Position numbers and translations under genes: made by a program
Part shown: positions 30,109 through 37,995 of the stretch, one piece after another
How positions within the stretch are numbered: position 1 is the stretch's first letter
Layout: every line of letters begins with the position of its first letter
Notes under the pieces: generated by a model
What the model saw: the letters and a program-made list of their open reading frames with translations, nothing else
The model's database searches: none
Told to the model about the DNA's origin: nothing
Assembly (NCBI RefSeq): GCF_010587385.1
Contig: NZ_CP047475.1
Coordinates: 682,001 to 746,000 of the forward strand
From: Vibrio astriarenae
Lineage (GTDB): Bacteria; Pseudomonadota; Gammaproteobacteria; Enterobacterales; Vibrionaceae
Length of the DNA stretch: 64,000 nucleotides
Reading direction: 5' to 3'

Positions 30109-30918
30109 ATGCGCTCTCTCGATGCACCAGCTTCTGACAACTACAATCAACGCTTTGGCGGAACCCGCCGCTTGTACGGTAATAGTGAGGTAGAGATCTT
30201 ACGTGCTGCACATGTGTGTGTGATTGGTATTGGTGGCGTTGGCTCTTGGGCTGCAGAGGCACTAGCACGTACCGGTATCGGTGAAATTACACTGATTGAT
30301 ATGGACGACGTGTGTGTGACGAACATTAACCGTCAGATCCATGCGATGTCGGGGACGGTTGGTCAGAGTAAAATCGAAGTCATGGCAGAGCGCATCAAAT
30401 TGATCAACCCAGAGTGTAAAGTCAATCTGATTGACGATTTCATTACGCCTGACAACCAGCATGAGTATTTAACCAAAGAGTACGATTATGTGTTGGATGC
30501 GATCGATAGCGTAAAGGCAAAAGCCGCACTACTCGCTTATTGTCGAAGTAACAAAATCAAAGTGATCACTACAGGTGGCGCTGGTGGTCAGGTGGACCCT
30601 ACGCAGATTAAGGTCGCTGATCTTACAAAGACCATCCAAGACCCGCTAGCAAAGAAAATCAAAGATACACTGCGTCGTCACCATAACTTCCCAACTAACC
30701 CACAGCGTAAGTTTGGTATCGAGTGCGTATTTTCCACTGAGCAGCTAAAATATCCACAACCTGATGGCAGCGTATGTGGCGTGAAGTCGACAGCGGAAGG
30801 TCCAAAACGTATGGATTGTGCAAGCGGGTTTGGCGCAGCAACGGTCGTCACAGCAAGTTTTGGCTTTGTGGCTGTTGCACGTATTGTCGAAAAACTGATT
30901 CAAAAGCACAGCAAGTAA
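30109..30918 (+). CDS. tcdA: tRNA threonylcarbamoyladenosine dehydratase TcdA (CsdL)
   Basis: This 269-residue E1-like enzyme cyclises t6A at position 37 of tRNAs in an ATP-dependent dehydration. It has the nucleotide-binding GIGGVGSWAAEALAR motif, YNQRFGGTRRLYG near the start, and DAIDSVKAKAALL. ATG 30109 is preferred; GTG 30094 is also in frame. It lies 10 bases before csdE and faces csdA, the sulfur-transfer partners known to support this step in E. coli. Confidence 0.94.
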   Translation: MRSLDAPASDNYNQRFGGTRRLYGNSEVEILRAAHVCVIGIGGVGSWAAEALARTGIGEITLIDMDDVCVTNINRQIHAMSGTVGQSKIEVMAERIKLINPECKVNLIDDFITPDNQHEYLTKEYDYVLDAIDSVKAKAALLAYCRSNKIKVITTGGAGGQVDPTQIKVADLTKTIQDPLAKKIKDTLRRHHNFPTNPQRKFGIECVFSTEQLKYPQPDGSVCGVKSTAEGPKRMDCASGFGAATVVTASFGFVAVARIVEKLIQKHSK

Positions 30919-30928
30919 GGTATTGGAC

Positions 30929-31360
30929 ATGGTTGATTTTCCTACAAGCCCATTTGGCCCTGACATCACGGCAAAGACGATTGTCGAAACTATGCAGCAG
31001 TTTAAAGGCTGGGAAGATCGCTACCGTCAGGTGATACAGTGGGGTAAGAAGCTCCCAACCATGCCTGAAGAGTTAAAGTCAGAGCAAGTCACCGTTGCTG
31101 GTTGTGAAAGCCAAGTTTGGCTAGTGAGCCAACAACAAGGCGAACAGTGGCGCTTTTGTGCTGACTCAGACGCACGCATTGTAAGAGGCTTAATCGCATT
31201 GGTGTTGGCGGCTTACGATGGTAAAACTTCGCAAGAGATTCAGAGCTTTGATATTGATGCTTACTTCGACCAGTTAGGTCTAATCGCTCACCTGAGCCCA
31301 TCACGTGGGAATGGTTTGAAGGCGATTGTTGAAGAAATTAAGCAAGCAACAAAAGAGTAA
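30929..31360 (+). CDS. csdE: SufE-like sulfur acceptor CsdE
   Basis: This 143-residue SufE-fold protein has its acceptor cysteine in VAGCESQVW (C59). It takes persulfide from the cysteine desulfurase CsdA, encoded facing it 100 bases away. CsdA-CsdE is thought to work with TcdA in E. coli, and all three genes lie together here. ATG 30929 aligns with the family; the frame extends two codons upstream. Confidence 0.92.
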   Translation: MVDFPTSPFGPDITAKTIVETMQQFKGWEDRYRQVIQWGKKLPTMPEELKSEQVTVAGCESQVWLVSQQQGEQWRFCADSDARIVRGLIALVLAAYDGKTSQEIQSFDIDAYFDQLGLIAHLSPSRGNGLKAIVEEIKQATKE

Positions 31361-31395
31361 AAAGTACGAGATATCAAGGTGGAAGGGGGAGATTC

Positions 31396-31451
31396 TTTCA
31401 CCTTTCACCTTTCACCTTTCACCTTTCACCTTTCACCTTTCACCTTTCACC
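31396..31451. repeat. Heptamer tandem repeat, 8 copies of TTTCACC
   Basis: Eight perfect head-to-tail TTTCACC units (56 bases) fill the 99-base gap between the convergent csdE and csdA genes. The repeat is polypurine/polypyrimidine-biased (one strand GGTGAAA). It is a natural site for slipped-strand copy-number variation. Confidence 0.97.
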
Positions 31452-31459
31452 TGTTTTCG

Positions 31460-32668
31460 CTAAAGCATATCTACCGCTTTCTCAATAGCAGCAATCAAGC
31501 GCCGCACATCCTCTACTGTGTTATAGACCGCAAACGAAATTCTCACCGTACCCTTGACGTTAAGTGCATCCATTAGCGGATGGGCACAATGGTGTCCTGC
31601 TCGTACTGCAATGCCCTGTTGATCAAGCAGCGTCGCGATATCTTGGTGGTGGACACCATCCATCACAAACGTAATTACCGATGCGTTTTCTTGGTAGCCA
31701 ATGACACGGATATCATCGATCTGCTGCAGGGCCTCGAAGGTCAGCTTCTGCAATTGATGAATGTGCTGTTCGACTAATTCAAGGTTTAAGCCTTGGTACC
31801 AACTTATGGCTTTAGCAAGTGCTAGGGCTCCCGCAACGTTAGGGGTGCCAGCTTCAAATTTCCCAGGTAGTTGAGAGAAGGTTGTACGCTCGAACGAGAC
31901 GCGCTCTACCATTTTGCCACCACCGTGCCATGGCGGCATCGCTTCGAGTAGTTCTAGTTTGCCATACAGGACACCGATGCCCGCAGGGGCAAAGAGTTTA
32001 TGACCAGAGAAAACATAAAAATCAGCATCGAGAGACGTCATGTCGAGTGGCTCATGCACAATACCTTGCGCGCCATCAATCACCACCTTTGCTCCAACTG
32101 CGTGGGCTTTTTCAATCATCTCTTCGATAGGCTGTCGTGTCCCCGTCACATTGGTGATCTGCGCGATGGCAACCAACTTAGTGTTGTGGGTTATCTTGCT
32201 ATCAAATGCTGCCATATCGAGCTGGCAACCTTCCGTTATCGGTACTTTGACTAAAGAAGCTCCGGTTTGCTGTGCAACAATTTGCCAAGGCACAATGTTT
32301 GCGTGGTGCTCCATTTCACCGACAAGAATCTCATCGCCAGGCTGCAGAGTGCTTCGAGCATAAGTTTGGGCGATAAGGTTGAGGGCTTCGGTGGCTCCGC
32401 GAGTCCAGATGATCTCCTTGCTTTGAGCACCAATAAATTTGGCAACGGTCTCGCGGGCTGCCTCAAATTGGCTGGTGGCATGCGCAGTTAAACTGTGGCT
32501 GCCACGATGCACATTGGCATTTTGCTGTGAGTAGTAGTGACTGATCACATCAATCACACACTGCGGCTTTTGTGTGGTTGCTGCGCTGTCGAGATAAATC
32601 AGCGGTTGCTGATTTACCGTCTGTTGTAAGGCCGGAAACTGCTCACGAATGGTAGTGATATCAAGCAT
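31460..32668 (-). CDS. csdA: Cysteine desulfurase CsdA
   Basis: This 402-residue PLP enzyme (NifS class II / SufS-like) releases sulfur from cysteine as persulfide. PLP lysine is in FSGHKLFAPAGIGVLYG and the catalytic cysteine in RAGHHCAHPLMD. The start at 32668 (MLDITTIREQFPALQ) overlaps the yajL end by 8 bases; a GTG three codons upstream is possible. Together with csdE and tcdA opposite, it forms the CSD sulfur-transfer group. Confidence 0.94.
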   Translation of the reverse strand: MLDITTIREQFPALQQTVNQQPLIYLDSAATTQKPQCVIDVISHYYSQQNANVHRGSHSLTAHATSQFEAARETVAKFIGAQSKEIIWTRGATEALNLIAQTYARSTLQPGDEILVGEMEHHANIVPWQIVAQQTGASLVKVPITEGCQLDMAAFDSKITHNTKLVAIAQITNVTGTRQPIEEMIEKAHAVGAKVVIDGAQGIVHEPLDMTSLDADFYVFSGHKLFAPAGIGVLYGKLELLEAMPPWHGGGKMVERVSFERTTFSQLPGKFEAGTPNVAGALALAKAISWYQGLNLELVEQHIHQLQKLTFEALQQIDDIRVIGYQENASVITFVMDGVHHQDIATLLDQQGIAVRAGHHCAHPLMDALNVKGTVRISFAVYNTVEDVRRLIAAIEKAVDML

Positions 32669-33266
32669 CCGCTTCACCCAGTTTGTGATAGTGCAAGTTA
32701 GGCACTGGCACCATTGGCTCTGCGACTGTCCAAGCGTGTGCTTTACCCGATAGGTGGATGATGATCTCCATTGCGAATTCCAGCGCAGTACCTGGGCCTT
32801 GGCTGGTCATCACATTGTGGTTTACATCATAAGTCACACGCTTTACTCGCCAGTTTTTTTCCGGGATGTGTGACTGGAAGCTTGGATGACAGGTCATCAA
32901 CGCTTCTGGGTATAAATTGTGGTGTTGTAGAACGAGCGCTGGTGCAGCACAAATCGCTGCAACAAGCTTGCCCTCATACATCTGCTGACGCACGATTTCT
33001 ACTAATACGGTGCTGTCACGAAAAACTTCTGAGCCGCCAACGCCGCCTGGAAGAATGACGGCATCGAATTCATCATCCGCAATATCGACCAGGGAACATT
33101 CAGCGGTGAGGGTAATGCCTCTTGAGCCTCTCATCGTCAGTGCACCATCAAAATCAGCGGTTGCTGTGACCACATCATATCCAGCGCGGATCATCATATC
33201 GATGATGGTAATGGCTTCCATCTCTTCGGTACCAGGGGCGATAGGGACGAGAACTTTTTTGCTCAT
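32661..33266 (-). CDS. yajL: DJ-1/PfpI family protein YajL
   Basis: This 201-residue DJ-1-fold protein has the reactive cysteine C106 in VAAICAAPALVL and the acid E15 in PGTEEMEA. It is closest to E. coli YajL, linked to oxidative-stress protection and protein deglycase/glyoxalase activity, though the exact activity of the family is disputed. It lies between panE and csdA on one message. Confidence 0.9.
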   Translation of the reverse strand: MSKKVLVPIAPGTEEMEAITIIDMMIRAGYDVVTATADFDGALTMRGSRGITLTAECSLVDIADDEFDAVILPGGVGGSEVFRDSTVLVEIVRQQMYEGKLVAAICAAPALVLQHHNLYPEALMTCHPSFQSHIPEKNWRVKRVTYDVNHNVMTSQGPGTALEFAMEIIIHLSGKAHAWTVAEPMVPVPNLHYHKLGEADA

Positions 33267-33282
33267 GGGTTACTCTCTTGCT

Positions 33283-34173
33283 CTAATTTTGTTCAAAGGT
33301 CTTTTCTAGACGCTGAATATCTTTATATAGCGCCTGATTATACGGTAACTCTAGCTGATGTGCTCGGGCACGAGCGAGTAAATACCCAGTGATATAGTCA
33401 ATTTCACTGCGTCTCTGGTGTGAGATGTCTTGCTGCATAGACGATAAGTTGTTGGCGGTTAGGCGAACAACATCATCGACCTTGCTTTGCAGCGTGTTGA
33501 GCTCAATCGCGATCCCCTCTGCCTCCATCACTTGATGCACTTCCTCTACCACGCACACGAGCTGTGGATGGTACTCTTTTTGCGCTAGCTCTCCATTACG
33601 TACTGAGTATTTTGCCGTTAACGGGTTGATAGCACAGTTAATTGCGAGCTTGTTCCAAAGGGCTTGTTCGATGTTGTCGCACCATAGAGCCTCGGGGAGT
33701 GCGTGATTAAAGACGTCTTGTAAGAAAGCACATTGCTTGCCTGCAGTATTTATTCCCCCAAAATGGGTGAAGCCTGTGCCAGTGTGTTCGAAATGGCTGG
33801 AAGAGATACGCAGTGCTCCGTGAGTCGTGGTAGCAAGAACAAGTGGGTTATTCGGCAATACGTCTTGTAGCCAATCGGCTGTCCCCATACCGTTGTGCAT
33901 CAACATGACAATACAGTCGTGGTCGATATTATCGAGCAGTGGCGTGAGTGCATCTTCAACTTGCCAGGCCTTGACGGTGACTAACAGAAGGTCGGCTTCT
34001 TGTAGCGCGGGTAGTTGATTATATGGCAGTCGCAGTGGCGCTTGAGCATCTAATTGAATCGTTTTATGCGACAGGTTTTCACGTCCCCATAGGGAAACTC
34101 TGTGCCCATGCGTTGAAAGATGATGTGCCCATAAACAGCCGATGGCACCGGGGCCGACAATAGTAATATTCAC
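33283..34173 (-). CDS. panE: 2-dehydropantoate 2-reductase PanE
   Basis: This 296-residue NADPH-dependent ketopantoate reductase acts in pantothenate/CoA synthesis. The Rossmann motif (ITIVGPGAIGCLWAHHLS) starts at residue 3, and WNKLAINCAINPLTAKY carries the catalytic Lys/Asn region. I chose GTG at 34173 because the glycine motif then sits at the normal N-terminal place; the frame is open 28 codons further. It leads panE-yajL-csdA. Confidence 0.92.
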   Translation of the reverse strand: MNITIVGPGAIGCLWAHHLSTHGHRVSLWGRENLSHKTIQLDAQAPLRLPYNQLPALQEADLLLVTVKAWQVEDALTPLLDNIDHDCIVMLMHNGMGTADWLQDVLPNNPLVLATTTHGALRISSSHFEHTGTGFTHFGGINTAGKQCAFLQDVFNHALPEALWCDNIEQALWNKLAINCAINPLTAKYSVRNGELAQKEYHPQLVCVVEEVHQVMEAEGIAIELNTLQSKVDDVVRLTANNLSSMQQDISHQRRSEIDYITGYLLARARAHQLELPYNQALYKDIQRLEKTFEQN

Positions 34174-34232
34174 AGCAAGAGAGAGGTAAAGGATTTGCTG
34201 GTAAGGATAATTAAGCGGGGATGGAATGCAAT

Positions 34233-34261
34233 AAAAATGGCGCTCGATGAGCGCCATTTTT
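34233..34261 (-). terminator. ompK terminator
   Basis: A perfect 13-bp stem (AAAAATGGCGCTC, 34233-34245; GAGCGCCATTTTT, 34249-34261) with a 3-base loop lies just past the ompK stop. Confidence 0.92.
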
Positions 34262-34284
34262 GCAATCTATAACTTCAAGTTGGA

Positions 34285-35064
34285 TTAGAACTTGTAAGTT
34301 GCAGCGATGTAGTGAGCTACGCCGGAAGATTTGAAGTCGCTAGAATCTTTGATACCGTACACATCGTTGTATGCTTTCAAACCGTAACCTAGAGAGTAAC
34401 GATCTGAGTGCCAGTAGATACCGTTGTACATAGCACCGCCGTGAGACGCTGAAGCGTACTCATCTTTCATGCCAAATTGGTAATCAATGTAACCTTGGTA
34501 AGAGATGAACGTACCGTTGTCTAGGAAGTAGAATGGTTTGAACCAGTTTGTAGAAATCTGGAAACCGTTCCAATCTTTAACGTCCATATCGTAAACGCCG
34601 TATAGGTTAAGACCGATTTTGCCTAACCAAGGAACCATTACGTCAGAGCCTAGACCCCATTTTTGAAGACCGTCAGACCAGTTGCCACCGAAGAAGTTCA
34701 TTTCTGAAGCGATGTAAAGCTCTTGAACAGGGCCAAAAGAAAGGTCGTAACCTGTTGCAGCGTCCAGAGACATGCGTGGCGCAAACTTCATGAACATTTT
34801 GTCTTCGCCAGCTTTATCGCTAGAAGAGTCACCTGTTAGGTTGAATACATCAACGTAACCGTAAAGGTCGAAAATTCCCGAACGACCGCCAAATTCCATT
34901 TCTAGGTAGTCGTGGCTTGATTCGCCTGGTAGCTCATCAAAAGCGTACATTAGGTTGAATTGCATCCACTTGTAATCATTTTCGTGAATACCGTTTGAGT
35001 AATCAGCAGCAGTTGCAGAAGCAGATGCAGCTAGTACACCAAGAGCTAAAAGTGTCTTTTTCAT
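34285..35064 (-). CDS. ompK: Outer membrane channel OmpK (Tsx-like family)
   Basis: This 259-residue outer membrane beta-barrel has a signal peptide (MKKTLLALGVLAASASATAA) and mature start DYSNGIHENDYKWMQFNLM. It ends in the barrel signature AATYKF with terminal Phe. OmpK is the vibrio receptor of phage KVP40 and belongs with nucleoside-specific Tsx channels. The upstream CRP-like and PurR/CytR-like sites fit a nucleoside-uptake role. It is a single gene with its own terminator. Confidence 0.93.
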   Translation of the reverse strand: MKKTLLALGVLAASASATAADYSNGIHENDYKWMQFNLMYAFDELPGESSHDYLEMEFGGRSGIFDLYGYVDVFNLTGDSSSDKAGEDKMFMKFAPRMSLDAATGYDLSFGPVQELYIASEMNFFGGNWSDGLQKWGLGSDVMVPWLGKIGLNLYGVYDMDVKDWNGFQISTNWFKPFYFLDNGTFISYQGYIDYQFGMKDEYASASHGGAMYNGIYWHSDRYSLGYGLKAYNDVYGIKDSSDFKSSGVAHYIAATYKF

Positions 35065-35188
35065 AAGGGAACTCTCTATACCATTTCGCTAGTTTGACGC
35101 GTATCCATGCGTGTCACATATCCAAGTGCGGAGAATGATAACGATATAAATCTCAATTTGAAGTGATCAGTGATGAAAATTTCAATAA

Positions 35189-35212
35189 AAATAGTGATCG
35201 CGATCACAAATT
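35189..35212. promoter_or_regulatory. CRP-like site 1 upstream of ompK
   Basis: A near-perfect palindrome, AGTGATCGCGATCACA (35193-35208), sits in an AAAT...AAATTT setting close to the CRP consensus (TGTGA-N6-TCACA with one mismatch). It is centred at 35200.5, 136 bases before the ompK start codon. Confidence 0.7.
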
Positions 35213-35259
35213 TAAACGTTTGCGCGGAACTTTCGGAAAAGTTAAACAAACGTTTGCCT
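35210..35259. promoter_or_regulatory. Pair of PurR/CytR-type palindromes between the CRP sites
   Basis: AAACGTTTGCG (35214-35224) and CAAACGTTTGC (35247-35257) share the core AAACGTTT and both match most of the PurR box ACGCAAACGTTTGCGT. Their centres are 34 bases apart. A related half-site CGTTTGCG follows at 35263-35270. LacI-family repressors such as PurR or CytR are the natural candidates; which one binds cannot be read from sequence. Confidence 0.55.
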
Positions 35260-35285
35260 ATTCGTTTGCGCGAATTGCTCATTTT

Positions 35286-35307
35286 TATGTGATGGCTATC
35301 ACGCTAG
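35286..35307. promoter_or_regulatory. CRP-like site 2
   Basis: TGTGATGGCTATCACG (35288-35303) matches TGTGA-N6-TCAC. It is centred 95 bases from site 1, on the other side of the palindromes. It lies nearer to the rightward LON-domain gene (start 35392) and might act on either promoter. Confidence 0.6.
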
Positions 35308-35391
35308 GGTTTTCTAAATTTCATTTATTTCCTGATCTTCCCAAAAAACCTCTCGTAGCAAATCAGTGACCAAAGAGAGAGGTTCTAATTT

Positions 35392-35973
35392 ATGTCAGAC
35401 ATCATGCTTTTTCCGTTGCGATCAGTCGTGTTTCCACATGGGAAGCTCAAACTGCGCATTTTTGAACCACGCTATTTACGCATGGTGACGGAGTGCTTTC
35501 GCAATAACCAAGGATTTGGCATGTGTTTGATTAATGATGAGGGCGCGCCGCCTCCTCGAAATGTGTCGACTCATGGAACATACGTCAACATTGTTGACTT
35601 CGAAGAACTTGAGGATGGCATGCTGGGCATCACCGTTGTGGGTGATAGAACGTTTGAGACACTGCAGATATCCACCGATGTCGATGGATTGAGAAGAGCG
35701 AACGTGAACTGGCTGCCTCCTTGGCCCACTGCTGAGATTGACGCGGAGTTTGAATACGTGAGTGCCCATTTGCGCTCGGTGTATGAGAATTTTCCGCAAA
35801 TCTCTGAGCTATACGACTCATGCCATTTTGACGACGCCGTTTGGGTCGCTCAAAGATGGCTTGAACTATTGCCACTCAAAGTAAGCCATTTTGACTTTCT
35901 GTCCGTGCAAGCGAACAGTGATGAGGCTCTAGTGTTCTTGTCGCATGCGATTGAGGCCCCGAAGTCACATTAG
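35392..35973 (+). CDS. LON peptidase substrate-binding-domain protein (no protease)
   Basis: This 193-residue protein consists only of the Lon N-terminal substrate-binding fold. It begins MSDIMLFPLRSVVFPHGKLK and RIFEPRYLRMVTEC, then GITVVGDRTFETLQI. There is no AAA+ or peptidase domain. Stand-alone LON-domain proteins are common but their role is not defined. ATG 35392 follows GAGAGAGG. It is the first gene of an apparent four-gene operon with a DUF4397-like lipoprotein, an ECF sigma factor and its anti-sigma factor. Confidence 0.88.
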   Translation: MSDIMLFPLRSVVFPHGKLKLRIFEPRYLRMVTECFRNNQGFGMCLINDEGAPPPRNVSTHGTYVNIVDFEELEDGMLGITVVGDRTFETLQISTDVDGLRRANVNWLPPWPTAEIDAEFEYVSAHLRSVYENFPQISELYDSCHFDDAVWVAQRWLELLPLKVSHFDFLSVQANSDEALVFLSHAIEAPKSH

Positions 35974-35984
35974 AGGAAAAAATA

Positions 35985-37364
35985 ATGAACAAACTTACAC
36001 TGGCCACCCTAATGGCAACCAGCGTGGCCCTCATCGGGTGTGATGACGACGATAATGTGGCTGCTATTGCAGCCGATACCCCACAATCTTCACTACAGGC
36101 GGTTCACGCTTCAGCAGACGCTCCTCGAGCTAACGTTTGGCTTAACGACGCGGCAGCACTGACTGATGTCGACTACGCCACCGCTTCAGGCTTTCTACCC
36201 GTTAACGCCGGCATGAACGCAGTACAAGTGGACGTGCAATTGCCTGGTGGTAATGTCACTACAGTCGTGCCTCGTACTGAGCTAGATTTTTCAGCAGACA
36301 CGAACTATACAGTCATGGTTGTGGGAGACGCGAGCGGAGCGAACAACCCAGTAGAGCCTCTTATTGTAACTCGACCTGCAACAGGCTCAGCGGACTCTGA
36401 AACCTTGGATGTGCAGATCGTCCATGCAGCATCCGGAGTCGGTGACGTTAATGTTTATGTGACAGGTCCTAGTGCGACGATTGCGGATTCCGCACCAATC
36501 GCGACGTTAGGGTACAAAGATTTCACTGGCGTGGTAAATGTCGCAGAGGGCAGCTACCGAGTAAGGCTTGAGACCGTAGACGGCAGTATCATCGCTTTTG
36601 ACTCCGGAACGGTGAATCTCGCTGCAGGAGCAGAGCTTACTGTCGCTGCTGTGATAAACCCTGATTCGTCAGAATCAGCGTCTCCGGTCAAGCTGATGGT
36701 GATGGACGGCACTAATACCGCCATCATCCACGACATGTCAGACCCTGCAGAGGTTCGCGTCGGCCACCTAGTTGATGGAGCGCCAGCCGTAGATATTAGC
36801 TTGAACGGCTCTCCGGTTGATGCATTGCAAGGCGTACCGTTTAAAACCGTGTCTGGTTATTTAGATCTAGCTGCTAGTGATTACGATATTGATGTGTTTG
36901 CAACCGGTACAACTAGCTCGCTTATTGACGTAGATGGTTTATCACTAGCTGGCGGTGGCGACTACAGTGTATTTGCTGTGTTGACAACCGCATCCCCACT
37001 GGCTATTGAGCCGCTAGTTATCGCTGACAAACGCCGCTCAGTGGCGACAAGCGCTATACTTAACGTCGTCCATGCCGCTGCAAATCCTGTTGCACAATCT
37101 GTTGATGTGTACTTGACTGCAAATGCCTCGATTGAAGGAAGTGATCCAGCACTCAGCAACTTTACGTACAAAAGTGATGTAATGGGGATCTATGTTGCAG
37201 ATGGCGATTACTTTCTGACTATCACAGTTGCTGGGCAACCGAGTGTGGTCGCTATCGATGCTATTCCTGTGTCATTTAGCGACGGTGTAGTGTATTCGGC
37301 GATTGCAATCGATGATGCCAGCGGTAGTGGGTTCAGTGTGTTGCTATCAGATATAACTGACTAG
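35985..37364 (+). CDS. DUF4397-repeat lipoprotein
   Basis: The 459-residue product has a lipoprotein signal (MNKLTLATLMATSVALIGC, Cys19, then DDDD). I count four related beta-rich repeats of about 100 residues, beginning near LQAVHASADAP (37), VQIVHAASGVGDV (143), VRVGHLVDGAP (256) and LNVVHAAANPV (358). The V-H-A-[SA] start of each is the DUF4397 hallmark; two canonical copies are usual, so four is extended. Acidic, secreted, function unknown. It starts 11 bases after the LON gene and 46 before the sigma gene. Confidence 0.85.
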   Translation: MNKLTLATLMATSVALIGCDDDDNVAAIAADTPQSSLQAVHASADAPRANVWLNDAAALTDVDYATASGFLPVNAGMNAVQVDVQLPGGNVTTVVPRTELDFSADTNYTVMVVGDASGANNPVEPLIVTRPATGSADSETLDVQIVHAASGVGDVNVYVTGPSATIADSAPIATLGYKDFTGVVNVAEGSYRVRLETVDGSIIAFDSGTVNLAAGAELTVAAVINPDSSESASPVKLMVMDGTNTAIIHDMSDPAEVRVGHLVDGAPAVDISLNGSPVDALQGVPFKTVSGYLDLAASDYDIDVFATGTTSSLIDVDGLSLAGGGDYSVFAVLTTASPLAIEPLVIADKRRSVATSAILNVVHAAANPVAQSVDVYLTANASIEGSDPALSNFTYKSDVMGIYVADGDYFLTITVAGQPSVVAIDAIPVSFSDGVVYSAIAIDDASGSGFSVLLSDITD

Positions 37365-37410
37365 TATGGATGAGGTGGGTGCGTCCCACCTCAACAACAA
37401 AGGAAAGAGT

Positions 37411-37995
37411 ATGGTGGGAAGTAACAGTCAAAGTTTTACTCGTCAGGAGTGGACTGAGCTAATGAGTCGGGTGAAAGATCGCGATAAAGAGGCATTCGCT
37501 ACGATATTTAGTCACTTCGCCCCAAGGTTAAAACAGTTTACGTACAAACATATGGGTCAAGAGCAAATTGCACTGGAGATGGTTCAGGAAACAATGACCA
37601 TAGTGTGGCAAAAAGCGCATCTGTTTGATGGCTCAAAGAGCTCATTATCTACCTGGGTCTATACAGTGGCGAGAAACCTGTGTTTCGATTCACTGCGCAA
37701 GCACAAAGGTCGGGCGTCTCATATCAGTACGGAAGATATTTGGCCTGCAGACTATTGCCCACCCGATCTCGTCGAACACTACGCGCCCGAGCACGAGATG
37801 CTCAAGGAGCAGGTGGTGAAGTATTTAGATAAATTGCCTGAGGCGCAAAGAACGGTAGTACAAGCCGTCTATTTGGAAGAACTTCCTCAGCAACAAGTCG
37901 CGGATATGCTCAATATTCCGCTGGGTACTGTGAAATCGCGCTTACGGTTAGCAGTAGAAAAATTAAGAGTATCAATTGAGGCAGACCAATTATGA
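37411..37995 (+). CDS. ECF RNA polymerase sigma factor (ChrR-controlled group)
   Basis: This 194-residue ECF sigma factor has region 2 (DKEAFATIFSHFAPRLKQF, then KAHLFDGSKSSLSTWVYTVA) and region 4 (LPEAQRTVVQAVYLEELPQQ with helix-turn-helix NIPLGTVKSRLRLA). ATG 37411 is preferred because AAGGAAAG precedes it; an upstream ATG at 37366 lacks a ribosome site. Its stop overlaps the ChrR-like gene start by four bases. In Rhodobacter and related systems the group answers singlet oxygen; that signal here is inference. Confidence 0.93.
   Translation: MVGSNSQSFTRQEWTELMSRVKDRDKEAFATIFSHFAPRLKQFTYKHMGQEQIALEMVQETMTIVWQKAHLFDGSKSSLSTWVYTVARNLCFDSLRKHKGRASHISTEDIWPADYCPPDLVEHYAPEHEMLKEQVVKYLDKLPEAQRTVVQAVYLEELPQQQVADMLNIPLGTVKSRLRLAVEKLRVSIEADQL

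Larger units (their letters stand above)
35065..35391. other. ompK control region
   Basis: This 327-base A/T-rich gap lies between divergent ompK and the LON-domain gene. It holds two CRP-like palindromes and two LacI-family-type palindromes centred CG, described separately. The frame open across part of it on the plus strand is not protein-like. Confidence 0.7.

Noticed and set aside
34174-34257. Upstream extension of panE
   Set aside because: It would push the Rossmann glycine motif away from the N-terminus and crosses toward the ompK terminator.
35163-35369. 68-codon frame in the ompK control region
   Set aside because: It runs through CRP-like and PurR/CytR-like palindromes, has no ribosome site, and is better explained as regulatory DNA.
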